In this document: piece by piece, positions 40,904 through 50,272 of the stretch
How positions within the stretch are numbered: position 1 is the stretch's first letter
How the letters are laid out: each line of letters begins with the position of its first letter
Assembly (NCBI GenBank): GCA_026027325.1
Contig: JAMSLZ010000010.1
Coordinates: forward strand, 1,302,001-1,366,000
Direction of reading: 5' to 3'
DNA length: 64,000 nt
From: Actinomucor elegans
Lineage: Eukaryota; Mucoromycota; Mucoromycetes; Mucorales; Mucoraceae
Notes under the pieces: model-generated
Database searches by the model: none
What the model was told of the DNA's origin: nothing
Seen by the model: only the letters and a program-made list of their open reading frames with translations
Program-made: the position numbers and the translations under genes

Positions 40904-41144
40904 TAAATGTTTATGCGGGCGTAGTACGGAACACAACATCATCAAGAGAAAAATAAGACCCCCCGGTTAATCGGAGCAACAAAAAAAAAAGGTGGAGTTT
41001 TTTTGTAATACCATCTGTACCTGAACTTTTTTTGATAGAACAATACGAGAAAAAGAGAGAGAACGAGGCAACTTTTATTTTGTTGGGTTCAGAGGCCGGA
41101 CTTTTTTTTTTTTTTTTAAAAAAAAATGTGTATAATTTAGCCTA

Positions 41145-41693
41145 TCATGCCAAGGCAACCAGTTTTTTTTTATTGTTAAGAAGTAAATCAACAAGCCTAC
41201 TATAGTAAGCAAGATGTCCCGTCATCCGATGAAGATAGAGCCTATTCTTTTTATACATGACCGTACATTGAAGCAAAGGAGGAGGGGAGGGGGGGGGGGG
41301 GGATGAAAAGGTCAAAACAGACTGAAATAGGTAAGGTGAGCTATTAACAGAAATCTACATACCCTTGGATCGTCTTTATCAATAGCAAACACGAGATACA
41401 GCTCTTGGGCTTCGGGGCAAAAAAAGTGTCCTTTCCAATAAACAAAGTTACATAATGATACGGCGTCATTGGTTGGAGTTACAGGATGCTGCAGATGGAT
41501 GACACGCGTATGTCTTCGGCATTTCAATAGAAGGTGCCTGATACGTTTTACAACATTTGCCTCTTGTTCAGCATCTATTCAGTGTATCAGGATTATTTTC
41601 GGGTAATCCCTAAAACACAGTGCTCTCTTGGATTGTCCCGAATATCATCCTTATCGCTTGTGATGTTCAAGTAGAAAGAAATCAAATCAACAA
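41145..41693 (-). CDS. Unrecognised gene, C-terminal three exons (5' end unresolved)
   Basis: Three minus-strand exons join in phase: 41619-41693 (starting TTGTTGATTTG), 41363-41574 and 41145-41321 (TGA at 41145-41147), separated by 44- and 41-nt introns with GTGTTT and GTATGT donors. They encode about 153 residues with DLISFYLNITSDKDD, RHTRVIHLQHPVTP, WKGHFFCPEAQELY and LVFAIDKDDPR, then a Pro run encoded by a 14-G tract (41289-41302), and the end NNKKKLVALA. The phase stays open through the homopolymer. Coding-like sequence continues upstream to about 42010 (including CVVCFHMPENHS) but with a TAG at 41763-41765 in the most likely frame, so the N-terminus is either more finely spliced or broken. 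I do not recognise the family. Confidence 0.45.
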
Positions 41694-41738
41694 CTGAAAC
41701 GCGAAAGTAATTAAACCGGATCTTGAATATGCCTCACA

Positions 41739-42156
41739 TCCTGTGTAAACACAAGACCGCGCCTAGTTCGGTAACAAGCCGAGATAAATTGAATGATTTT
41801 CGGGCATATGAAAACAGACAACACAAGCCTTATTTCCTTCCAACGAATCCACTTTTTTCTTCTTATGCTTATCAGTGACACTTGTATGCCCAAAAAAAAA
41901 CAACAATTGATGAATACCGGAGCTTCAATAGTGCGTTGTTGGTGATACCTAGATTTGGCATCACTTTCTAGATCAACAAAACGCAAAGCCGAGCTACATA
42001 GAATGAATCTCGGACAAACTGTAAGAAAAAACGTGCTCTTTTCAGTAGGCTTCTTGCCCTGAAAGTTTGATGGAGTCTGTTCTGTATCTCTTTTTTTTTT
42101 TCTAGGAGCGATTAAGGTTGATTTCTATTGTGTCGAAGTTTAAATATTGCCACTCC

Positions 42157-42191
<35 letters not shown>

Positions 42192-42576
42192 GCCTCGATT
42201 CGATGAAAAGGGTGCACGGTCACTTGATATATAACAGAGAGTATAAGCAAGGATTAATAATAATTATATATATATATATATATACACACACTGGTATTGT
42301 GCCACCTGTCATTATAAAAATTGCTTAAAGGCCCCAGGTAAAAAAGATTACAATAATAGTTTAAAAATAGACTTGTGCTTCTATTTCGTAAGTTCAATAA
42401 AGTGTTATTGTTTATGAAAATCAAACACAGCTTAAAACATGTGATCTCGGAAGACTTTCCTTCTTATTTGACAAAAGATGCTAGTTTATTTTTTTTGGGT
42501 ACTTACTAAGGGGGTGGGGGAATATAAAGAAAATGCAAAAAAAAAGAGGAATCCGTTTAGTTGTTTGTGTGTGTGC

Positions 42577-42613
<37 letters not shown>

Positions 42614-42790
42614 ATGTACTTTGTTTTATGCTTATTGTGATGTGAGTGTGTATATATTTTCTTGTTGTGTGTGTGTGTGTGTGTGCGTGTATAATATATG
42701 TATATTGATTGTGTGTGAGTGTGTGTGAGTGTGTGTGAGTGTGTGTGAGTGTGTGTGAGAGAGAGAGAGTGCGTGTGTATATATATATAT
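41739..42790. other. Spacer with possible upstream exons and a TG-rich satellite
   Basis: 41739-42010 may hold upstream exons of the gene above; the longest frame (41711-41986, minus) ends just short of it and conflicts with other coding-like frames. A 32-nt A tract lies at 42158-42189 and a TG satellite at 42565-42760. Confidence 0.35.
42565..42760. repeat. TG microsatellite and GTGTGTGAGT 10-mer tandem array
   Basis: Two TG runs (about 42565-42609 and 42665-42684) and five tandem copies of a 10-mer at 42711-42760 (the last ending GAGA). The array lies just past the stop of the HMG-box gene, so it would be in that transcript's 3' region. Confidence 0.9.
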
Positions 42791-43752
42791 CTACTTGGAG
42801 ATACGCTTCATCTTCTTTTGCATACGGCTATAATCATGCATGTGGAGTGGCGTGTTAACTTCACTTGCTGATCTTGGTCTATTCAAAGAAGCAGAAGCAG
42901 CAGTAGCAGCGGTAGTAGTAGGAGGAGGTGAAGGAGGCGATGAAGTAGAGTTAGCTCGACGAGGACAATAACGATATTCAGGAAAAGCTTCTCTATGAGC
43001 CAGTTTTTCTTGTTCTGCTAATCCGTGCCATGGCTTCTTTTCATTTTCAGAAAGTTTTCCCCAGCGACGAGAAGCGCGTCTATGTGATATGTTAATAATG
43101 ATTACATGTAGATGTTTGAATGATGCTCTTACTTGGATATCTCTTCAGCACGTAAAGTAGGGTCCTGAGATTTGAGAGCTTGACCATAATGACAGCGAAA
43201 CTAGACAATACGAATAAGTAAACAATAAAAATAAAAATATGAATAAAATAACTTACGTGAATCCATGCGTTGCGAGGTCTCTTGATATGTGCATTCTTTG
43301 TCAAAAACATGCTCTGATCGACAGCAGCAGCAGCAGCAGTTTGCTTCTTATTATTCAAGGGTCTGGTCTGTTGAGGGGCAGTAAAGGTAACATCTTCTTG
43401 ATAATCTTCTTGTTCATGGAGAGAAGTTCTTTTACCGCTGATAGATTTCAAAAGAGATTTCGCTACATGAGACCCAGGGTGTCTGTGAGCAGCGGCTGCC
43501 GCGGCAGAAGCAGATGCAGCAGCCATAATAGGCGACATTGGTGTATCATTTGTGATTGGACGCGTTACTTTACGAATAGAAGCCTTTTTGAATACTTTAA
43601 ACAAGTCAAGGGAAAAATAGCTTGTTTGATGAGATAGTTCCATTTGAGGTTTAGGTTCCAAGAAAGCTGGTGGTTCTTGTTTAAATTCAAGATTGAATTT
43701 CTTTATTTTGGGCGAATCAGGTGAAGGAGGCCTATTGTCTAAGACTATAATA

Positions 43753-43790
<38 letters not shown>

Positions 43791-43954
43791 GATTCGTTTT
43801 ATTATTATTTCTTTTTACCTGCAGTATCACATATATCCAAGATGGGGGGCAATTCAACTGGAGAAGCAGAACAAGGTGGTGGAGTAGGTACAAGATATCT
43901 ATTTCTTACATAATCTTGATGTAGTTGATTTGTTGCGTTAGTAGTAGATGGCAT
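42791..43954 (-). CDS. MATA-type HMG-box transcription factor
   Basis: Four minus-strand exons: 43819-43954, 43257-43738, 43133-43200 and 42791-43079, giving 324 aa. The HMG box (about 196-265) reads HIKRPRNAWIHFRCHYG, RAEEISKRASRRWGKLS and KKPWHGLAEQEKLAHREAFP, ending YRYCPRR. RPRNAWI and the Tyr-Cys-Pro-Arg-Arg end are typical of the MATA/SOX-like sequence-specific class, which bends DNA at AACAAT-like sites. Poly-Ala and Pro-rich stretches flank it. An acceptor 6 nt upstream of 43738 would also keep the frame, adding two residues. It is not in a recognisable sex locus: neighbours are a Sec7 factor and HEM4, not the triose-phosphate transporter and RNA helicase usual in Mucorales. Confidence 0.9.
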
Positions 43955-44217
43955 TGAGTTGAAGATAAGAAAGAAAAAAGAAAAAGATACAAAACAAGAG
44001 GAAAAAAAGGTCCTTTTTCTTTAACCAACAATTGTCAGAATGGACTGGGCTCGACTGACTTTGAAATATTACAACAGCAAAGCACTTTTTTTTTCTTGTA
44101 CAATGGCAAATACAAACAGAACACGCATTGCATTCCTTTTTTCTATTACTACTTGTAGTTTTATTGTTATCGATGGTTAGGAGCTCCATTCATTGTTTTC
44201 TTTACTCCTAATCTCTT

Positions 44218-44249
<32 letters not shown>

Positions 44250-44537
44250 AACCAGTTCATTATGTCTTGTCTGTGCCACATATCAAAAAATATATATATA
44301 TTTATACACATTGTACAATAAGAGTGAAAAAAACATACGATTTATTTCAATCTGTTTCACATGTCCTGGTCTCTCTACTACTTTATTCACCAAGGTAACT
44401 TCTTTTTCATTTTAAACCAACCAATCAAATCCATTGGTGTAACACTATGCTTTTTAATTTTCGGATTGTCTCCGATCCAGTGATTCTTTTTTCTTAACAA
44501 TGGACCTTTTGGTATATAAACTCCCCTACTCTTATTA
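43955..44537. promoter_or_regulatory. Bidirectional promoter between HMG-box gene and HEM4
   Basis: A 583-bp divergent spacer with TA runs (about 44219-44249 and 44290-44301) and a possible TATA element (GTATATAAAC, 44512-44521) about 25 nt before the HEM4 ATG. On the other side T-rich and GA-rich stretches precede the HMG gene. Confidence 0.5.
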
Positions 44538-45353
44538 ATGATCAAAAAGCGTGTAATTCTCTTTAAAAAACAAGACTGCCAAGATAAATACAATCACTTG
44601 CTCACTCAACATGATTATGTTCCCGAGTTTATACCCGTACTTGATCATCATCTCGAGAATATTGACATTCTCAAAACAATCTTGTTCAATGGCCCTCATC
44701 TCGAAAACATTCAGGCCATGATCTTGACGTCACAAAGATCCGTCGAGGCCCTGTCGCGAGCCTATGATCTGATTGGCACCTTGCCTTTAAAAGTATACCA
44801 AGAATGGAGCGCCTTGCCCATCTACATTGTCGGTCCACAAACTGCTGAAGCATTGGCTCAATTACCCCTGTTCAAAACAAGTCACAAAGCCGAAGGTCTC
44901 CCAAGCCACTGGACGGTAGCACCTAGAGCCACCGAATTGATCAAAGCTTTAGTCATGACCAATTACCATTTCTTGTTTTTGGCTGGTGACAAACGACGTG
45001 ATGTGATACCTGGAGCACTTGCAAAAGCATGTCTGTCTTTTCGAGAAATCCAAACGTATGTTACCTGTGTCCATCCTCAATTGGCTGAACGTATGAAAAA
45101 GCCTATTCTGGCTGACTGGGCCGTATATTTCAGTCCATCGGGATTGAAATTCATCTTGTCGGTCGTGGATGAACCTACAAAACTAAGACTGTTGGTAGAT
45201 CAAGCTCATCCTAGAATAGCTGCTATAGGCCCTACCACTGCTGATTACATACAAGATCATTTGGGTTTACATATGGATGTCATGGCTGAACAGCCTGATG
45301 CTGAGCATATCTTGAAAGCAATGATGGATTATGATACTCTTAATAAACTGTGA
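44538..45353 (+). CDS. HEM4: Uroporphyrinogen-III synthase
   Basis: Intronless gene of 271 aa. It closes hydroxymethylbilane with inversion of ring D to give uroporphyrinogen III in heme synthesis. Family features are the N-terminal VILFKKQD, EFIPVLDHH, the AMILTSQRSVEAL strand-helix, YIVGPQTAEAL, the inter-domain FLAGDKRRDVIPGAL, and the closing YFSPSGLKF with AAIGPTTADYI. These mark the two alpha/beta domains in order. The sequence is poorly conserved in this family; the TSQRS, GPxT and SPSG signatures are what identify it. The length is typical (250-280). The start is the first ATG. Confidence 0.93.
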   Translation: MIKKRVILFKKQDCQDKYNHLLTQHDYVPEFIPVLDHHLENIDILKTILFNGPHLENIQAMILTSQRSVEALSRAYDLIGTLPLKVYQEWSALPIYIVGPQTAEALAQLPLFKTSHKAEGLPSHWTVAPRATELIKALVMTNYHFLFLAGDKRRDVIPGALAKACLSFREIQTYVTCVHPQLAERMKKPILADWAVYFSPSGLKFILSVVDEPTKLRLLVDQAHPRIAAIGPTTADYIQDHLGLHMDVMAEQPDAEHILKAMMDYDTLNKL

Positions 45354-46255
45354 TTTTAGGGGGAGGGGGGAGGAGGTAATCCCCTTTTATATATAAAAAA
45401 GAAAGTTATTTGTCTATCGATATTAAGGATCATGGACTAATTGTACTTGGTGGATACTCATCAGAGTGGCAAACTGATATGTCTAAACTATACAATGGTA
45501 GAAAACTCAAACCAGAATCCAGAATATGAGCACAAATATGAAAGGCTTTCGCCTTGAATCGTTATCAGAAAAGCTCATTTCCAAGTGCTACAGTTTTGAC
45601 TATCGCGATCCAATTAGTTTAGGCTTTTTTTGTCTTGAGATTTATCCTAACATGCATATCTCAAGCCTTCTCCAAACCTATATAGCTCGGTTTCTGCCAC
45701 CGATCTTGCAATATTACAATGATAACCTTTTTTTTAATAACACCAATGACCATTTTGCTACCTGAACTTGATAACTAGTCTCTGTTTGAACCAGGTTTCT
45801 CGGACTTCTTTGACTGTATATGATTGAAATACATAGCTATATATTTTGAACTGTAAAAAAATAGACACAACGCCACCACTATTGCTTTTGTCAACTCTTC
45901 AATATATATATCTATATAAAAAAAAACTTCATTTATCAATTTGTGGCTGTTTATTGGTTGGCGGTGATTTAGTATAATTTTCCAAAAAAAAAAAATCGAC
46001 ATTTGAAAAATTAATGTTTGCATTAAATGGTTTTATATTTTCTTTTTAAACATATATTTATTATTTATGCGAAAGCCCTGTTATATATATAACCATAGAC
46101 TTTTCGTTTTGAATGAGAGAATATGATAAAAAAAAAAAGTTATTCACGTATATAACCATTAGTATCGCTTCTAACCCATCTCTGACCATTAGAGTATATA
46201 GCGGTGTTTAAATTATGGTCCTACTATGGTATAGTCCTTTCATTTTTCTCTTGTC

Positions 46256-46315
46256 AGATCTCGGTCTAATGTCGCATCTGATGAATGATCCATGTTCCGA
46301 ATGAACTGTTGTTTC
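46256..46315 (+). repeat. Dispersed repeat copy (forward, long)
   Basis: Contains CAGATCTCGGTCTAATGTCG, CATCTGATGAATGATCCATG and TTCCGAATGAACTG in order. With the copy at 46429 it best defines the family. Confidence 0.75.
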
Positions 46316-46428
46316 TATTATAATAGTTATTTGGCTAAAATAGCATACATATATTTCATACTTAGAGACCAATTCTAATATTAAACATTTCATATAAACT
46401 AGTTATGGTTTCTTCTAGATCCCTCGAT

Positions 46429-46491
46429 CGCGATCTCGATTCAATGTCTCATCATATGAGAATTCCTTATTCAGAATGAGCTGCTGCATCT
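46429..46491 (+). repeat. Dispersed repeat copy (forward, long)
   Basis: Contains CGCGATCTCGATTCAATGTC, then TCATCATATGAGAATTCC and TTCAGAATGAGCTGCTGCAT. Confidence 0.75.
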
Positions 46492-46895
46492 AGTAAATTC
46501 TCAGCTAAGGACCCTTAATTCCTAAACGAGGACACTAATAGAAAATAAACACTATGTAAAAAAAATGGATATCTATTGGTACCGTTATACAAGTCTTTGC
46601 TATACAAAAAAAAGAAGGGATACGAACAAAGCCATTCTATATTTAAACTAAGGCTCAATCGCAATACCAGTAACCTGATATAAAACTCCATTCGATTAAT
46701 ATCGATTGGTTAAGCATTTTTTCCATCTGAAGCAAGTCTATTGTGCATTTTAGTTCAGTTACAATAATGGCAAATAAGAACAATGCATATTATAGGTGCA
46801 TTATCAAAACACGTGCAATAAACACAATTTTATCTGAACTTGTCATGGTTCTAGAAGCGTAGTCTATAGATTAAAACACTCTCTATTCTATGTTG

Positions 46896-46928
<33 letters not shown>

Positions 46929-46934
46929 CCTTTG

Positions 46935-47509
46935 TCATATTAATGGGGCGAATGAAAGTGGTCCTAACGATTCTTCTGAACTGGCCCTGTAACTTGTAAG
47001 CCCATCTGCAGGCGTACATACCCCATAAAAATCCGTGACTGATCCGTAAAATGCAAGAGCCCCACCTCCGGTACAATTCGTGCTTAAAACAGGAGTAACA
47101 TATAACTCGTCATTTTGAATAAACCTGAACTCGATCTACAACAATAATAGTAGGTTTTTTTTAAAAAAAAAAAAATAGATGGGCTATGCCTAAAATAAAT
47201 GGCGACTTACACCAAAGTATACATAATTCTCTTTTGATCGAGATGGATTGCAATCTTTTTGTTGATAATGACAGTATTCTTTGGTACGTGTGTGTTCAAG
47301 TTTCTTTTTAAAAGTACTATACATATATATAATCATATGAATAATAGAAAGATATAAAGCAGAGCTACTAATATATTTACGTAACACTGGTATGCATTTC
47401 ATCATATATGCTAAAACTACCACCTTCATCCAAGCAATTGTAGATGCAAAAGGTTTGCACTTTAATGCAGAAAAAAAATTGAGATCAACAACATCACATA
47501 ATATTTCAT
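46935..47509 (-). pseudogene. Small secreted Cys-containing protein gene, single-base frameshift
   Basis: Minus strand. ATG at 47509 opens a signal-peptide-like start (KYYVMLLISIFF), then an 8-T run (47471-47478) takes the frame to a stop. In the neighbouring frame the rest reads cleanly: an exon to 47381, then 47211-47316, then 46935-47135, joined by 64- and 75-nt introns with GTAAAT and GTAAGT donors, all in phase. The remainder is about 130 residues with TFCIYNCLDEGG, EYCHYQQKDCNPS, STNCTGGGALAFYG and FYGVCTPADG: at least six cysteines, Gly/Tyr-rich and beta-like. I do not recognise the family. A one-base difference in a homopolymer could be a true lesion or a sequencing error. A 30-nt A tract (on this strand) follows the stop by six bases. 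Confidence 0.55.
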
Positions 47510-50272
47510 GATTTCATTTATCTAAAACTTTCTAAGCTACTATTACAAAAAGAAAGGAAGGCTCATTGATTTAGCTTTATGTAAATCTAATTCTCATTAT
47601 CAAAAAGACCCACTCTTTAGTATCGAGTATGTCTCTTTGTTTAACAATACTGACAATGAAAGTATCTCGCATCTTTCTAGATAATTTGCCAAAACTATCA
47701 GCTGTTTTTTTAAAAAAAAAAATCACGTAATTTAGCTTTTCTTTGTTATAATGTCCTAAATAAAAATAAAACTGTTTTTACTACTATTGTGTTGTATACA
47801 TCCACCTTTATAACAATGATATGTAATATAAAAAATGCATGTGATTTAATATGAATCATTAACGTTAGAGCGAGATCATGTATTCATTGTAATCGATTTA
47901 AACATACGTTCTATAGTATAGAAGTAGAAGCTCATTCTGAACGTGGACTACGGATTGGACAAACCGTTTGAACGGGATAAGAGGCCGCTTAGAGCCAACC
48001 AGTGATTGAATAATCATAACACTGCATGTAGATGATATACCGACAGTGAATGGCTCTGGGTAAACATATTATATTCATTGTACTCTAGACAAAGGATGTA
48101 GCAATTGCAGCTACATGTTCCGAGTGCGACTTACTTGACAGATGTGGCACAAAACTAAAATTGATAATGTAAAGATCTATAATAGATCTAGAAAAAGACT
48201 AACCTGAAAAAAAATACAGTTTAGAGCCAATCATCAAAATATGATATGGCCCTAGTTGCTTCAGTGAAATAGCGCTCCGGGAAGAACGTAACTACTCAAT
48301 TTGAACATGTGCTAGTAATCAGGGGTGGTATTGAACCCGAATCACTCGAAGCGTGGAAAATAATGGTAGCCTGATTTTGGAAAAAGGCCCCAAGAGTATC
48401 ACCTTATTATTCTTAGTTGGATCCCTCCACCGCTTCAATTAAAGGATTATTCTATCTTCTTCTTCTTTATCTAAACAAATAGTAGTTATTGACTTGTTGT
48501 TACAAGCTTTGATGGAATGTAAGAATGAGGTTATATATATATATATAAAAAAAGAAGATGGGTACGGGTTCCTGTTTATTATTTGTAAGTGGTACTGCTT
48601 ATTTATATAAAATTGGATGATGGTTCATGCAAGGATCCACTATCAATCATGTTTTAATGGATTTACGACTAAAATGAGTTGATTATTGTAGATGCTAACG
48701 TGTATAATACTACCAACTCATCATCACACTGAGTTTGTCATCCTAATAGCCCTCCTGAAACTTTCTATTGAAATAATATGTCAGGGCAACTCTACCTTTG
48801 TTTAGCTCATAAGTTGATTGGGTATGTTGTATGAACTGGGAGAAGAGGATTGGATTGGCTCGCTTTACCATCAGTTGCCACAAATATATCGGATGCTTCG
48901 CTAAATAAGTTCGAGAAATAATAGAGACAACGAATATCTTTATTTCCTTCTAACTTTATCAATGACACATAACCAATCGTATATTTGTCAATAGGACACC
49001 AAGAAGACCCTGCTGCAAAACTATAAAGAAAACACTGCTAGCTGTCATATAAAAAATTCTACCTGATGTTAAAATCGATAGCATGTCTCGGTATTTGCAT
49101 GCTGTCCTGTTGCTGAAAGCCTAGACTGAGTTATTATTGAAGTTATTTAGTTCTATCTGAAAAGAAGAATTTAGGATAGAAGAGCCTATTTATTACTCAT
49201 GATCAATTGAAGGCTAGTTCAGAACAAGACTGAGATGATTGTAAAGATAGATTCAAAATACTTTGAGGTCTTTGTTGTAAATATGTCTCATAAATGCAAA
49301 AAGTCATGAAGAATAAAAGGCGGCATCATATTATTATAAACTTCTCATGCTTACTTCTTGATATGAATGTAAACGTCCTTAGTACCGATGTATATATATA
49401 TATTAACTTTGACGTACTGAGAAAAAAAAAAAGTCATCCAAGCGTTACGTGATAGTGGTTTAAGACATGATCCATAATCCAACTTGATTATCCACAGTTC
49501 ATAGTCTAGATATTGAAGCTTGATTTACACCAAAGTTAATAGATCTTTAGTTACCAAGCTGAAGCAGTTGCCAAAACAGCTTTATTAATATGTGATCCCC
49601 CCCCCCCTTCGGTACCTACTGTTGAATGTTTAATGAGCTATAACAGTATTTTTTTGTATCCTTTTTGGCTCTATGACAATTTCTGTTCATTGATAATAAT
49701 CCACCTATTGGTTTTTTGTTCTTATAATTTGTTTTTAAGACGCTTGTCAGTGCTGAGTACACCCAAAAATTGTACATGTACTATGTTTATTATTAAATAG
49801 TTTAATTAGCAGTTAACAATTCACAAGTATGGGCAAATTAGATAAACTTTAATTAACTAAATAGTTGTAATAGCTATCAGATGCAATACTATGCCAAAAT
49901 TGGTCGTGAAATCTATTGATCATTGGATTCGGTTAATATGAAACGCATCTTGTTTAGGGCCAATCATTGAAATAAGGTACAATTGTTGTAGCTTAGGCAA
50001 ATAATGTTTCTTTAATGAAAGTAATTGTTCATCTTTGACATGAATTGGTCATCAGATGCGTCATTAAATTGGAAATGGTTGAGGAATGGAAAGAAGATAA
50101 ATAGAGTTTAATTCCAAAAAGTTTGCAAAAGCATGCTATTGCGAAGCGGACAAATGTCATTTTGAAGAACTTTTAGTAGAGGCGATTATATAATACTGTA
50201 TACAGATTTATTACTATTGGACTCGTTAATTGGATGTCGATCATAACAAAGGTTAAAGATATGTTAGGCATA
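47510..50272. other. 2.8-kb gene-poor spacer
   Basis: Very AT-rich. It contains a partial repeat match near 47930-47950 (GCTCATTCTGAACGTGG), a reverse copy at 50041-50078, and a run of ten C near 49589-49598. No gene is supported. Confidence 0.4.
50041..50078 (-). repeat. Dispersed repeat copy (reverse)
   Basis: Reads GGTCATCAGATGCGTCATTA then AATTGGAAATGG, matching the core in reverse. Confidence 0.5.

Larger units (their letters stand above)
45354..46934. other. Spacer with two dispersed-repeat copies
   Basis: Contains the two longest forward dispersed-repeat copies (46256-46315 and 46429-46491) and a 30-nt T tract (46899-46928). An ORF at 45526-45765 (+) has no recognisable domain and is unsupported. 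Confidence 0.4.

Noticed and set aside
42791..43954. Sex locus (sexM/sexP)
   Set aside because: The HMG box is of the right class, but the known flanking genes of the Mucorales sex locus are absent on both sides.
45526..45765. 79-codon plus-strand ORF
   Set aside because: No recognisable domain, no promoter or splice evidence, in an AT-rich spacer where such frames are expected.
48320..48420. Possible tRNA on the minus strand (GGTTCAATACC)
   Set aside because: No A-box or acceptor stem upstream could be found; a B-box alone is not enough.
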